DNA of 64,000 nt from Neurospora tetrasperma FGSC 2508 (Eukaryota > Ascomycota > Sordariomycetes > Sordariales > Sordariaceae): assembly GCF_000213175.1 (NCBI RefSeq), contig NW_009799104.1:2049724-2113723 (forward strand), in the 5' to 3' direction. A model generated the notes under the pieces. The model was not told the DNA's origin and did no database searches. It was given only the letters and a program-made list of their open reading frames with translations. The first letter of the stretch is position 1. Every line of letters starts with the position of its first letter. The position numbers and the translations under genes were made by a program. Positions 35,042 to 48,455 of the stretch are shown piece after piece.

Positions 35042-37045
35042 TCACCTCTTTCCCTCCTTCATCTCCCTAACCCTAAACCTCTCCAACCCCACCGGTTCCT
35101 CCAGTACCGTCGACTCCCCCATCACAATCTCCGTTTTCTCCTTCGGCCCCGCATTCAACCTCACCAACGGTGATTCCAACGGCTTGCTAACCTCCTTCCC
35201 CTCCCAATGCCTCGCCTCCTTGGGCAGCGGCTGCCACCAACCCTCATCGGTCCTAGCATGCCACTGCCTGCTGCACAGCTCCCACAACCGGCTCGTCGCT
35301 CTTTTGTACGCAAACCGCTCGTCCTGGCCCGTGAACGCCGAAACGGTCTGGTTGAAGTCCACCTCGCGCGTCAGTGACACTTGCTGCTCCTTGCCGAAAT
35401 CCGAATCCTGGTCCGGGTCATACTCGGAAATGTTTGGACGAAAAGGTGCGATCGAGTCTTGGAAGACTTCAGCAATGGTTTCGGAGTAGGTTGCGTCGCC
35501 TTCTACTACTGCTGCTACCTGCTCGTTACCATTGCCCGTGCTTGTTGTTGTTGATGTGGTGACTAGTTTGGTTGGACGCATCTCGGGAAAGAAGAGATCA
35601 TCAGGCCCGACCTCGGCGCGGATGAGGAGCTTGCACTTGGATTCGTACAAGGCGTCGAGGAGGGTGATGAAGCGGCGGGCTTCGTTCTTCATGGCCAGAG
35701 AGAGCACGGGGATCTTGTCGATGATGAAGGTGTGGAAAGTCGAGGCCATGGTGAGGTAGTCGGCTGGGCCGTGAGAGGAGACCAGCTCGGAAAAGTCCCA
35801 GTAGGTAACATCGTTGTGGTAGCGCGGGACGTGCACCTTACGGCCGTAGACAATGAGGTTGGTTGGGGACCACTGTTGGCCGGTGGCATTTGAGCCGATG
35901 ACTTGGTTGATGGCGGCTGTCCAGCTTTCTTCGGAGTCAGAGGGGAGGAAGTACATGGATGGTTTTTGAAGACCCTGCTCGATCATGGTCGCCTCTGAAG
36001 TAGTTGTTGTTGATGGCTCTGTGGATGATGATGATGGCCCAAAGGCGGGTTGAAAGGAGGCTGTCGCCCCTGAATCCGTCACCTTGTTCACCGCGCCTGT
36101 ACCTGTTTCGCCAGTCTGGCTCTCCCGTCTCCTCCAGTCTCGGGTACCTTCCATGTGCCAAAAGTCGCATCGTGCTTTGAGAACCTCCAAGAACGCAGCA
36201 AAGTCACTGGTCTGGCCAAACATTTCCCCCTGGCGCTTTCCAAAGCCAAAGACCTGCTTGATTAAACCACCGGTTGTGGGCGGGTGGTAATACCCGCCTG
36301 TAGCCCTTTCCAACTCCTCGGGCATCCGGTTGGAAGACGCAATGAGGACACCTCCCAGCTGGAAGAAGGCGATAAACAAGTTGTTCATGATTTTGCTCGC
36401 TGCCCTGTCGGGAAGCTGGAACTCGTCGAGGAAAAGAATGGGAGACTTCTCCACCATCTCTTTTGCCAACCACAGGAGAGAATACTCCTGGTCACCCATA
36501 GCCAACTGCGAATGCGACTTGCGGAACTGCTCCAGTCTGGAGAGGGCGTACAGCATAAAGGTGTTGAAGTGCCATCTTTTCTTTCGGTGAGTGGGTAAGC
36601 CCTCAGCTAGGAGATCCAGCAGCATGGACTTGCCGGTGCCGACTTCGCCGGACAGGAAAAGGCCCTTGGGAGAGTCAATGTGCAGAGCAGCCTCATGGCT
36701 TGTAAGAACTCTTGTCAATGCCAAAGTGTCTCTGTCGTCTGATTTGCGAAAGAACTTGGCAAAGAGAGGGTTCCCCCTAATGGGATGGCCGCGGACGGCC
36801 AGCTGGGCCTCTTCGGCCTCAACATTCTCCTTGCTTGCCGCGTCCAAGGCCTTTGTGATCTGCTGGAGTCTTGACTGGTACTCTTGAGAAGGAGTGTAGT
36901 CCTTCAATCGCAGATAGAGCTTTTGCAGGTGATGGGCCAGACGGTGTTGGGCGATGTCGGGACTACAGACATTGCTGGCGATGAGGGCATTGTACTTGAC
37001 CAGTGGGTCAGTGATGGTGACCGAGGTCGCTATGCGGCGACTCAT
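35042..37045 (-). CDS. afg1: AFG1-like AAA-type ATPase
   Basis: A single exon of 667 residues. DPLVKYNALIASNVCSPD is the family's N-terminal block. Walker A is GEVGTGKSM (133-141), Walker B ILFLDEFQL (204-212), and the sensor region ASSNRMPEEL follows. C-terminal conserved blocks include TYWDFSELVSSHGPADYLTMAS, IDKIPVLSLAMKNEARRFITLLDALYE, and ERFAYKRATSRLWEL. AFG1/LACE1 proteins are mitochondrial inner-membrane ATPases linked to quality control of mitochondrially encoded subunits. This one is longer than the yeast protein because of a Ser/Thr/Glu-rich insert (about 320-370) and a Gly/Asn/Thr-rich one (about 530). Only about a dozen residues precede the conserved domain, so a mitochondrial presequence is not obvious. 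Confidence 0.93.
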   Translation of the reverse strand: MSRRIATSVTITDPLVKYNALIASNVCSPDIAQHRLAHHLQKLYLRLKDYTPSQEYQSRLQQITKALDAASKENVEAEEAQLAVRGHPIRGNPLFAKFFRKSDDRDTLALTRVLTSHEAALHIDSPKGLFLSGEVGTGKSMLLDLLAEGLPTHRKKRWHFNTFMLYALSRLEQFRKSHSQLAMGDQEYSLLWLAKEMVEKSPILFLDEFQLPDRAASKIMNNLFIAFFQLGGVLIASSNRMPEELERATGGYYHPPTTGGLIKQVFGFGKRQGEMFGQTSDFAAFLEVLKARCDFWHMEGTRDWRRRESQTGETGTGAVNKVTDSGATASFQPAFGPSSSSTEPSTTTTSEATMIEQGLQKPSMYFLPSDSEESWTAAINQVIGSNATGQQWSPTNLIVYGRKVHVPRYHNDVTYWDFSELVSSHGPADYLTMASTFHTFIIDKIPVLSLAMKNEARRFITLLDALYESKCKLLIRAEVGPDDLFFPEMRPTKLVTTSTTTSTGNGNEQVAAVVEGDATYSETIAEVFQDSIAPFRPNISEYDPDQDSDFGKEQQVSLTREVDFNQTVSAFTGQDERFAYKRATSRLWELCSRQWHARTDEGWWQPLPKEARHWEGKEVSKPLESPLVRLNAGPKEKTEIVMGESTVLEEPVGLERFRVREMKEGKR

Positions 37046-38318
37046 GGTGGTCAGGTTGGTAGACAGAGTCAGGACTATGAGGAAGGCATCAATGCTTTGA
37101 GATGCTCCCTACTCCCGAGTGCTGGTAGTGAGTGTATGTACACTAGTAGATGATCTGTATGAAGTCGAGATCCGATGCAGAGAAGCCGAAGATCCAGATG
37201 TCCGAGTGCCTGTTAAGGTTAACAGTGGATATAGGGGACACAGCTTAACAGCCCCAATGATGTCACTCAAACAGTGCCAATGTCATTAACAGATATCAAC
37301 TCTGTCCAGCTTCTCGAGAGCTCTCTATGGGTGTTCACTTATACCTAGAGCTACCACTCAATTGTCTGATGACTCGAAGATGGAGAGTTCACGGTGAAGC
37401 GACAAGTAAATGTTAAGGAAACCGACCTCACAAAAGGCTAAAATACGAGAGACATGTCCACGAACCTGGTCGAACCAGGTCACCAAACGCATGTTAGTGT
37501 TAGGGTTTGTTAAAGGCACTGCAGTTTTGACAGGAGCTGGTCTGACCAGGAAGGACAAAGGGAAGGAAAGTAAAAGGTAGAGGTATGGTCGTGTGTGGAG
37601 ATCTCCACGGCTGCCGTGTGAAGCACTGACCAACAAAGCAAAGCAACACGCCAAGACTGACCACTCAGTGACCACGATGGGCCAGCACAAGCACCTGTGA
37701 TTTTTTGTTGCCCCAAAAAAGTCAACAAGGATCCAATGATTGAAGACTTGTGAAGAAGGGAACGAATGCATAGCTTTCTCTCTCTAGTCTTGTCTTGTCT
37801 TGTCTTCCATGTTGCCCGCCTTTCCTCATTCACTTGACATCTACGTCTAGACAGTAGCGACATACTCACAGCCTCTGCCCAATTGCGACCTTTTCTATTC
37901 CAACGACTTGGGTATTCCTAATCGATAACGGCGCATCCATCATCTTCATCATCATACCTTCTCGTCGCCGCCGTGATTCCGTCACAAATCCGACATTCCA
38001 AATATTCGTCACCTCCCTTTGTGGTATCTAGGTGCACCGCGCCTTGCCATGGTCGTTATCGTTTAACCGAGATTCGAATCGAAGGGAGCGCGCGCGCGGC
38101 GCGTTATTGTTCACGTCACCCGTCCACGGTCACCGATCGAACCCATCGACTCTTCCAGCATCTCTCCATTGCTACTATTCTTCGCTTTGGCGATTTCTAG
38201 CTAGCCGTCCCCATTCTTCTACCACTACCACCACCAACACCACAACATTAGCAACAACAACAACAACCACCACCATCACCACTGCCACTCACGGCCACGT
38301 ACCAGCACCGACGTCAAC
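37046..38318. other. Divergent promoter region of the AFG1-like and NUP133 genes
   Basis: 1.27 kb. Contains a (TCTTG)n short repeat near 37787-37805 and a pyrimidine-rich leader with ACCACCACC/CAACAACAA runs just before the NUP133 start. No gene. Confidence 0.5.
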
Positions 38319-41300
38319 ATGTTTGAGCCAACCCAACAAGACCAAGGCGGCCCCGCAAAGGGGACACGAAGCAGCCGCCGCAGAGCGCGTCCGTCAAACA
38401 CAGATGCCACAGTCCAGGCCCCCAAGGCAAAGCGACAAAGGGTGCCGCTACACGAAACCACGGTTGCGAATACCGAAGCCCACCCAGAGACGGATACGGA
38501 CATGTACGAAGCCAAGTCCGACAAGCTTGCCTTGCTCGACATCAAGCGCGACGGCATTGAAAACCTCGGTGGCCCTCGCAAAGAGCTCAGCGTGCGATCA
38601 AAGAAGCAAAAGGCCGGCGAACGGACTGCAAGGGGTGATGGAAGCATAGTGTTGGTATGTGGATGCTTCCTTTACCGTCTTTGTCTCGCCGTTACTTGCG
38701 CATTGGGGAGCTCATCCAGAGTCACAACCAGCTCCTGGAAGCTTAGCTACTGACCACAATCCCAGACCACAAACAATGCCTATACCGTGAGCAAGCTCCC
38801 AGCTTTACCCGACCGACTCCGAGCGGATGCGCAAAGTAAGCTCGACCAGCACAGCTACCTCCCAAACGCCCTTCCACCTTTGGAGCAACTTTCAATAGAA
38901 TCTGGAGTGCCTAACAAGTTAGAAGATCGTCAGCACGGTGCCGTCTACTCGACCAGCGGATACGCCTTGAGCCTTACCCATACCCATGCCTTCGTCTGGC
39001 CCTATGCTTCTACCGCCGCCTCGCCTGAGACCTTCACATTCGGCCTTCCTTATCCCTCCAAGAATCCGACCGACCCGCTACCACTCGGCTCGTTGGTCTC
39101 GCCCTCGGCTGCCTCCGACGAACCTGGCCTTGTCGTAGTCATGCCCATGAGCGGCAAGATCGCATACTGGGAATCCATCTCGAGCGCCGCCACCCTTGAC
39201 TTTATTCGCCAACAACGACATGGAGTGGAGGACACAATACCCGGCATGTTTTCTGGAGAGCATGTCGTTCAGATCGTCAACGCCGAATCCGCCGGTTTCG
39301 TCCTCGTTTTCAGCTCTGGCCGTCTCGCTTACTTGAGCGTCCGCGACATGCATGGCCGGCCCGCCATTTCTGTACAATTCCTCCGGAGCAGCCTCACCAA
39401 TGCCGTAGGTGGATTGCTGGGAAGCATCCGCCAGGTCCTTGGCTCCACTTCTGCGCATGGGGATGTCGTTGCCGTCCGCGCCAGCCATGCCACAAGAGTC
39501 GGAGAGCGCGTCATTGTTGGAGCTACGACTAAGGGCAAGCTTAATGTTTGGCGCGTTCACAGGGGCGGCCACCACGATATCTTGTCCGATATCGACTTGA
39601 GGAGCGAGCTTATTCACCAAATACAGGAGGCCGACCCAGCATCCGCCGGTTTACCCGAAGAGTCATTCGAAATTGTCGATTTCACCTGCGTTCCTCGAGG
39701 ACTTGACAACAAGTATGTGGAGGCTAGCCGGCTTAGCGAGGCTCTGGTTCATGACGAAGATTCTGTCCAGCATCTGCTACTACTCACTTCCTTCTCTTCC
39801 AGCAAAAGCCAGTCTCACTATGCCTTGGTCGAGGTTGTCATTTCTGGCCAGAACAAGAAGGTTGGTGCAGTCCGACCCTTGACTTCTTACACCAGTCCTG
39901 TGAGACCCAATGCGCCCGAGAGACCCAAGCTCTACCTACCACGCCCTGCAATGGTAGCTTTTGTTGTCTTCGACCGCGCCGTTGTGATTGCATCCATGGT
40001 CGCCCCACCGGATTCCCCCGAGTCACAGCTTCAAGAAGACAGCCACATCATACCCGCCACATTCGAAGACGTGGTAGACCTACGAGATGAAGGCAATGTG
40101 CAAATAGTAGGCTCAGGCACGGAGGAGCCTACTACTAATGGCCATTTCCCAGATGAGCTTCGATCGCGACACAGGACAAAAAACCCTGCTGCTGTGTTGT
40201 TGGTGCAGGGTGTTGGCACGGTTAGAGTGGCCGTTAGCGAGGTTGATCGGTTCGCGACTGAAAAGCCACCAACCATAAGCGCGAAGAGCAAGCTCGAACA
40301 GGCCGTCTTCTTTGGTATCAAGAACGACAACCCGTTGGTGTTCCAAGGAAGGAGCCTGCCTTTCACCGCTCAGGAAATCGGAAATGCCGCCATTGAGCTC
40401 AGTCACGAAATTGTAGCCTCCAAGACTCCGTTCATCCCCAACGTGCCCGCCTCGCTCGAAAATAACATGAGGACCAGGGTGGAATATCTTGAAAGGTTGA
40501 TATTCTACCTCAACACCTTGAGGGTGGATCTGGACGCTCGTACACGGTGGGTGCTGCTCTACGACTCTGAAAAGATGGCCGTAGCAACGTGGCTTTGGCG
40601 GAAGAATGAGCAGTTTATCGCCGAAAGGCCAAAGGGGGATAAACAAAACGTCATTTCCGAGACGGTGGTCTACATCAACGAGAACCAAAAGACGGAGCCC
40701 AATCCGGCTGTCGGCGAGGTAGACCCCGTTCGCCACTGGTTCATTAACGATGTGTGGAGACTAGAGATTTTTATCGCTTGGGCATACCAGATTATCAAGT
40801 ACGCCTATACTGAACGCCTCACCGACGAAAACGGCATCAACCGTCTGATCTTGGAAGCCGCCATCGTCAACAAGGGCGCCCTTCAGGAGGCGGAGCAGCA
40901 CCGCTTGAAAAATGCACGCCTGTACGGTGTCAATCCTAGGAAAGGCGCCGAAGGCAACGCGATCCCCGAGCCCTGGACTGCCACTAGTTTCATCGCTAGC
41001 AATCTCAAGCGCCTGATTGAGTTTTGCTACGAATGGCTGGATAACTTCTACTTCCCTTCTCCGGAAAAGGCTTCTGTGGATGTGAAAATTCTCAAAAGCA
41101 TTCGGGACATGCTTCCTGCTCTCACCAGCCGATACTTCACCGCTCTTGACGAGTATATTTCGTGGGCTGAGAAGTCTAGCGATTCAGACACGCGAGAATC
41201 CGGCAAGAGGTGTCTTCAGGAATACGTCGAAAATGTTTATGAGAAGATCTTACGACTTAAGGACTACGATCTTTGGGATGAAGCGATTGCTTTGGCGCAG

Positions 41301-42697
41301 GAGCATGAGGCATATGCCGCCCTGGCAGATGTCATGGTGCAGCACATTCTCACTCTAGAGGAGAGTGCTCTGTCCCCCGGCACTTCTGCGACCAAAGCCG
41401 AGGAGTGTCGTGCCAAGGCTGAAGACCGGAAGAGGCAGATGGGCGGTTTTTTCAACCAGTATCAGGAGAGGTTCGCCTTCCCGGCGTACGAGGCTCTCCT
41501 TGACGCTAGTGGCGTGCAAGCAGTCCTCGAGTTCCCCTACGACAATGAGGGCTACGCCACTAAATTCCTCCGGTCCAGGCCCGGATTAGCCAAGATCTCT
41601 TGGATCAATGATGTTGAAAGGGAGAAGGACATTGATCGTGCTGCCGAGACACTGCTTACTCTCGGTCTAGAAGAGCAGCATGTGTGGAGCAAGAAGATTG
41701 AGCTCAGTCTTGGAAAGCTTGCTTTGCTAGCTGACGAGGCTGATCAACGTAACGGAGACAGTGAAATGAGCAACGGCTTTTCTGATAGCAAGGAGGCCAA
41801 GCTTGAGAAGGTTGACCAGGCTTTGGAGATTATCACGATCCAGAATGGCCTGTACAGCCAGATACGGCCCACCATTGAAGAAGCCGTCGACGAAAGAGCC
41901 GAGTTTGAGCTGGCAATGCAATTTCACGGCGCCTGGATCAATGGCCAGAAGAAGCAAAAGGCACTTCAAAGTGTCTTTGAGGACGGCATGCAGTGCCTGC
42001 TCAAGCACAAGGCCCTTCAGCCACTTGACCTCATCGACTTGCTTACCCTCGTATACCTTGACCCAAAGCACTTCAAAGCCATTGGCGACCAATTTTACCT
42101 AGCCCTGAAGGTCGCTAGGCATGGTTTAAAGGGTGAGGAGCGGAGCAATGCTGAGCGCCTCATTTGGCGTCGCTGCCTCATCCGTGATGACTGGAAGCAA
42201 GTCAACGTTACCAACCTGAAGGATGACCAACATCAGCTGGAGGTCCTCGGCGAGACAGCACTCTACAGGACCTTGTTTGCTGTTGTAGACGAGCGTAAGT
42301 TTAATATTCCCATTCCCAAGACATATCTCCCATATGGTGCTAACCCACTCTTCCCGTCACAGAACATGCAAACGATGCCTTCCGCCCTTGCATCAAGCCC
42401 TCGGATGCCCTCGGTGTCTACACCGACAGTCTAGACCGCCGCTTCGACGGCATGGACGCCTCGTACCGGAACAAGCTCATGGACGCCATGAAGGCCGAAG
42501 ACGCCAAGCTCAAGACCTACATCGACAAGGCCCGGTTGGACGAGTGGTACAAGACCACGCTGGAGGCGGCCGAAAACACCGTGGCGATCGTGTATGGCCG
42601 TATGACAGCCAAGAAGGCGGCCGCTGTGGCTGTTAATGGAAGCACGAGGGCACCGCTTGAGGCCGCGGGCGCGGTGAGTGAAGGATCGTTCTGGTAG
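38319..42697 (+). CDS. nup133: Nucleoporin NUP133
   Basis: Exons 38319-38654, 38766-42294 and 42363-42697 encode 1399 residues. The start ATG is in CAACATGTTT. The first exon is a basic, disordered N terminus (RSSRRRARPSN, KAKRQR). TTNNAYTVSKLPALPD opens the N-terminal beta-propeller, with GYALSLTHTHAFVWPY, VVMPMSGKIAYWESI and VLVFSSGRLAYLSVRD as clear Nup133 propeller strands. The remainder is an alpha-helical stack (for example RHWFINDVWRLEIFIAWAYQIIK, LKDYDLWDEAIALAQEHEAYAALADVMVQ) ending EGSFW. NUP133 is an outer-ring member of the Y (Nup107-160/Nup84) complex that scaffolds the nuclear pore. Length and layout match the family. It is the last gene before the desert. Confidence 0.94.
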
Positions 42698-45018
42698 GGT
42701 TGGAAGCGTGAAATGCTTTTTGGCGTTGCTGTCTGGGCATGGCTTTGGATGTAGGACTCTGGTCGACTTGATGGTATGAGAGAGGGAGAGGGAGATGGGA
42801 ATGAATGTAAGACAACCTGAGATGCAAGCATTGCGGAAGAGCCGTAGGTTGAACAAAAAGAGGATGGCTAAACTTGAACGTGTTTATTGTATTGGTTAGA
42901 AGCGGCGATTGTCTTTCAAACAATTTTCTTGCCTTGCCTATCTGGATCTTATGGTTTGGGTCAATGGGTCTATGCGGCGTTGGGGTCAGAGTAAAACTAT
43001 GTTCGAGAACAGCATGAGAGCAACACGGAGAGAGAGAAAAAGAATATTAACAAAGTCAACAAAGCAAAAAAAAAAGCACCAAAAAAGAAAGGGGAAATCC
43101 TTGTATAAGTACTTGTGCGCATAGCTACTCCTTCACTTCCATTCCTGGACGCTATTCGTTTTTGTGCGATTGTATAGGTTCTTTTACGACACGGAACAAT
43201 GAAAAATATTTATCATACCTTCCCCTCGTTGTGATACTGCGCATACACAATGTATTAGAAGCTGGGGCATCGAATAGACTGCCAATTACATGGGTACTTG
43301 ACTTTCTAACTCTGAGGACTAGATCCGACATCCATGACCCAAAAAAATGATGAAACCGTCGCGGGCTGGAAAGAAGGAGGGAGGTGTCCTGGTAAAACGT
43401 GGCGTATTGAAACAACCCCGATATTTTGGTTCCTACGTCCGTACAGAGTTGCGGAAATATATATATATTACAACAAACATGTGGCTTGAAATAATGGATC
43501 ATAGTGTCTATCTCGCGTCTTTCTGGATCTGGAGGTCTCATTGTCTTCTTTCCTTGGCGGCTTGATTCTTTGGAGGAATTAGACAGTGAAGAGCATCCGA
43601 GACAGAAAGATGACGATATTCTCGAATACGTGGTCTAAATCACTCGTCGAACCTCTTCCAAAGCGTTCTTCTGTTACCTAGACATATCGGACAGAACATG
43701 CCGTGATTCGGTCCCAAGATACACAAAAAAGTGAAAGATGATTCTTGTGTGTATGTCATTTATAATCCAGTAATGATCGAGATCATGAAAGGGGGTTCTG
43801 TGTGATCGTTTTATATACACGCATATATACGCCTACATAGAGGACCTTAGTCCGAAGCTGAAGGTGAAGTCGATCTGAAGTCGGGATGGAAGCCGAGACG
43901 GGACGGGAAGGGCTTATGCTTCTGCTCACTGCATCTGCTGTGGTGCCATCTTTTTCCTTATTGTTTTGTGCTTTCTGCTTTAAAACATCACGTCTCTTTC
44001 GTTCGCTCGGCTACCTATATATAGTTCCCCAGTTCGCGTCATGTTGATCTGCTGCCTTGGATCCAACCAAGGAATGTGCGTACCAAAACGTCTAATTCTA
44101 ACCGTTTGAAGTCTGTGTACTATGTATACAGCCTATGAAAGGCCAAGGCCAGTCAAACACACGTGGGGACATCCATCTTTCAATGTTTCAAACATTTGGT
44201 ATAGCCTCGGTGCTCGTCCGAGCATGTGGAGTGAAGAAATTGTTTTTGCGGACGAAATTAGTCCAGCTGCCCAGGCCGGAGTTTTGTTTCCAGAAGCTGT
44301 AGTGTAGTGTATAGCTGAGGCTCATATACACGTACTAGGTCTGACAAGCCAAGCGCATGTTGTCAATCAATGACCAAGGAGCAACCCAGGTCTGGCCAGG
44401 GCCGGTTTGAATGGTCAGGTACCAAATCGGTCCCATCCCGTCCACATGATCCATGATTAGACCACCGATTTACACTACACTAGACGGGTACCCCCCCGGG
44501 GGAAATAGCGTTTATAATTGAACGTCAAGAAGACACTTCTCATATGGAAAAGAAGAAAAACCAACAAAAACAAGTAACGGATTTAAATGAAGTGAAATCA
44601 AGATTGTGGGAAATGCCGGATTTGCGAGCGAGCACTTGTCCTTGACATGTTGTCGTGATCGTGGTTAGATGATCTCCCAGCAGCAAGTATCAGCCCTTGT
44701 CCCCCAATCAAAGTCCAAGAATTAATTTGTTGGGCAGGGAAGCGACTCATGCAAGGTCAGAAACCCTCTCGTCATTCATTTTTTCTTTTTCCCATGAGTG
44801 TCTAAAAACCCCATGGGTAATGTCAATTGGAATGGCAAGATTGAATGACTGAAAGTGGCCCAAACTCGATTACCGGAATGGAGTCGTGCACGTCGTGCTA
44901 AGATTTTCGCCATTTCGCTACTATTGGGATGTGACTTGTGTAGTTGTGGGAGAGTTTGTGTGTGTGAAATCGGCGAAGATCGACTTGGCCCCCGGGGAGT
45001 TGGGTTTTGGAGGGAAAA
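42698..45018. other. Intergenic stretch before assembly gap
   Basis: 2.3 kb with no conserved open frame on either strand. Base composition is normal, with no sign of RIP. A GGGTACCCCCCCCGGGGG-like C/G patch lies near 44487-44504. Confidence 0.5.
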
Positions 45019-45835
45019 NNNNNNNNNNNNNNNNNNNNNNNNNNNNNNNNNNNNNNNNNNNNNNNNNNNNNNNNNNNNNNNNNNNNNNNNNNNNNNNNNN
45101 NNNNNNNNNNNNNNNNNNNNNNNNNNNNNNNNNNNNNNNNNNNNNNNNNNNNNNNNNNNNNNNNNNNNNNNNNNNNNNNNNNNNNNNNNNNNNNNNNNNN
45201 NNNNNNNNNNNNNNNNNNNNNNNNNNNNNNNNNNNNNNNNNNNNNNNNNNNNNNNNNNNNNNNNNNNNNNNNNNNNNNNNNNNNNNNNNNNNNNNNNNNN
45301 NNNNNNNNNNNNNNNNNNNNNNNNNNNNNNNNNNNNNNNNNNNNNNNNNNNNNNNNNNNNNNNNNNNNNNNNNNNNNNNNNNNNNNNNNNNNNNNNNNNN
45401 NNNNNNNNNNNNNNNNNNNNNNNNNNNNNNNNNNNNNNNNNNNNNNNNNNNNNNNNNNNNNNNNNNNNNNNNNNNNNNNNNNNNNNNNNNNNNNNNNNNN
45501 NNNNNNNNNNNNNNNNNNNNNNNNNNNNNNNNNNNNNNNNNNNNNNNNNNNNNNNNNNNNNNNNNNNNNNNNNNNNNNNNNNNNNNNNNNNNNNNNNNNN
45601 NNNNNNNNNNNNNNNNNNNNNNNNNNNNNNNNNNNNNNNNNNNNNNNNNNNNNNNNNNNNNNNNNNNNNNNNNNNNNNNNNNNNNNNNNNNNNNNNNNNN
45701 NNNNNNNNNNNNNNNNNNNNNNNNNNNNNNNNNNNNNNNNNNNNNNNNNNNNNNNNNNNNNNNNNNNNNNNNNNNNNNNNNNNNNNNNNNNNNNNNNNNN
45801 NNNNNNNNNNNNNNNNNNNNNNNNNNNNNNNNNNN
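45019..45835. other. Assembly gap (817 N)
   Basis: Run of N. The open frames that appear to cross it are artefacts of the N run. Confidence 0.99.
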
Positions 45836-48427
45836 GGGGGGCGTTGTCGGTTGGGGGTTTGGGGTGTTCAAGGTGGGTAGAATTGGGCAGCGAGAAAATC
45901 AAACAAATCTGCTCTCTCATCTCGAGATCTTCACATGGTTTTTACGAAAAAAGTCCGTCCCGAGTCCAGAACTTGAGGGGTGTTGAACTTGGGTGAAAGA
46001 TCACACGATGGAAGATGCGCAATTCCTGAATCCGTCCTGACAGCTGACACCCAGCGGTACGGCACAAGACGGACGAAACGGACTGGACTCGGAGAAAACA
46101 GATGGACCGTTCGCTGCTGCCGCCGTGCCCGTGCCGTGGCTGGGATGGCCCCACTCAATAAGCTTCTGGCCAGGAAGGAACTCTTGCGTTGTTCTCCTTT
46201 TTCCTGTCTTTCCATTTGAATTCCATTCGTTTTCTCTGTGCCGGCTTCCCTTCTCCTTGTGAAAAGACTCCACAGCGGATCGAAAGTGAAGCTGGCTACC
46301 ATGGGCCGCTTCGCCGGAGTTGTTGCTGACTTCGTGAAGTCGGGCGTCTTGTTCCTGAATTGATGGCCATTCATACTTGTTGAATTGACGAGCCCCTGGA
46401 GGCCGAGTGAGATGCCGCGAGTTCAACGCAGCCGCAAAGAGGGCACCAAATGCAAGATCATGTCGGGTCTGCTGTCAGGAACAAGTTGCAGGCGGTGTGC
46501 CCTGTTGTTGTTCCTTTCTAACCTTCCACTTCTGCAGCCTTGATATCTGCAGGCTGGCCGTACACTGCACTGATTGAATTCAATGTGTTAGTTGTTGAGC
46601 AACCCAATCTGCAACTCCTCGCTCAAACTGGTTGATCGTCCTGTCCTCGACGTTCCTTTTTTCTCAACACTACAGAACACTTCCTTCTGTCCTTCAGCCC
46701 AAGCCCAGTCGGGAAGGAGCTGTCACAGGCGATCACCTCTCGGAACCAGCCGCGATGGCACCGGACGCACCGAACTGTTCAACTGTTGGCTACTTCTACA
46801 TGGTAGCCCCCACTCGGCACTGCTGAGAGCTTCAGAGCTTCAGAGATAAAGGCGCGATATCCGAACTCATTGTCAATGTCTTCGTCTCACTGCAATGCAC
46901 TTCTTTATCAGCCTGCTAGACTTGGACACTACAAGACCGACTTTCGGCCCGGCCCTTGCGGTGGTAAAAGGAGAGCTCCGCATCTTCACACAGTCGATAC
47001 ACATCGACCGTTGTCTGCCAGGCACACGTTTTCATCGAATGGGGATGCGCGGCTTGTTCACTTGCATGCCAAGACCACAAGGGAGCAGCCGGCAAAGTGC
47101 TCATGTTCCTTCCGCCTTCACCGCCGAGGGCCGGGACATCGTGTGGTGTCGTTGTCGTTGTCCTCGTCACCGTCGTCCTTCTTTCGCCGTTTCTACCCGT
47201 CCCCGGTGTTGTTGCAACATGTTAGACCGCGCCAACCCTGCGTCTCTCTATGCCGTTGTTGAGGTTCAATAGACGCCTTCGAACGAAACCGATACAATGA
47301 CCATTGACTGGGCAATCCCGAGTGCACAATTTTGAGGGAGAAAGGAAATCCAACACCACCACCCTCCCAGATCGGACCAACCGAGCACACCCGTCCACAG
47401 CCATCCATCCATCCACCCACTGGTTGGCAATTCAGCCATTCTGGACCGGCGGCGCTTGAGAATGGATTGCATGCCGTTACAGGGTTGCATTGGCCTGCAG
47501 GCTGGGATATGGGTCCCGCTATGGGGTACATACACAAGCGGCTTAGTCTGCTGCAAAGGAGTTGATGTATCGCCATAGCCTTCATTCGGATCCATTGCCA
47601 GAGTCACGACTGAGGCCGACGCATTGTTACCTTCAATTTTGGGGTGACCGAGCAACTGACAATCTTGAGACGATTGCGACATGAATAATCTCATAGAATG
47701 TTCATTGGTTCCTTGAATTGGCGAAATGCAGAGCGTATGACCACCAGTAACACAAACCAGTTTAGCATCTGATTGTTTGGTTGCATTGTCTCGTTCACGC
47801 ATGTCTTGAAAACGGCGCAGCCTCGAGGTGCAAAACCAACAGGTTTACAAGAAAGCACAGACCAGGGAGGAGTCCCTGCATAGGCCGTTCTCCTCCATAG
47901 CCCCCTGGCGACAGAAAATATTGGATAGAGCTAGGACGCTGCAAACCAATCGTATTCACAGAAATAAAATGGGGCCCCTTCGCCAGTGCCCCTTGGCGCG
48001 GGCTGCTTGCTGATTTTGGTTTGCTGTGCCCGCAACAACTCTTTTTTTTTCTGGTCCGTCAGAAAGTCCTGCTCAATCTCACACTCCGTCAACCTCCAAG
48101 GCGACGGCGGGTTTCCCCATCTGGGAATGGCAGTGTGGGCGCGCAGTCTGTTGACGCCAACTTTCAATAGAATTACACAACCAATTCGCGCCTTTTTTTG
48201 TTGTTGTACATAGTGAATTGTTGTGTGTGTCTTTCCAAGTCAAAAGGCTGGCGTGAAAAGGTACTGTACCCACTTGTTGGTACGGGTTGTCCACGCACAC
48301 TGACTGACGGGAGTGGGCTGGCTGGCTGGCTGGCTGGCTGGAACCCGGACCTGGATGGCCGCAACGGTGCTCCCGCCATCGCTCCCACTCCCGCCCTTCC
48401 ACTTTGCTTCTCAGGGCACCACTCGTA
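45836..48427. other. Gene-free stretch between gap and AT-rich block
   Basis: 2.6 kb of normal base composition. Short repeats: CATC tetramers near 47401-47418 and a GGCT tetramer run at about 48316-48341. None of the open frames carries a recognisable motif, and no tRNA is seen. Confidence 0.5.
48316..48341. repeat. (GGCT)n tetranucleotide repeat
   Basis: Six consecutive GGCT units read directly, about 90 bp left of the transposon boundary. Confidence 0.85.
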
Positions 48428-48430
48428 TAC

Positions 48431-48455
48431 CGTATAATTTCGGGGCATATATTTT
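48431..48455 (+). repeat. Left terminal inverted repeat of the outer transposon
   Basis: 25-bp perfect inverted match with 58699-58723, next to a TA dinucleotide. Confidence 0.9.

Noticed and set aside
44855-45996. Several 300+ residue open frames on both strands
   Set aside because: Produced by the N run, which contains no stop codons.
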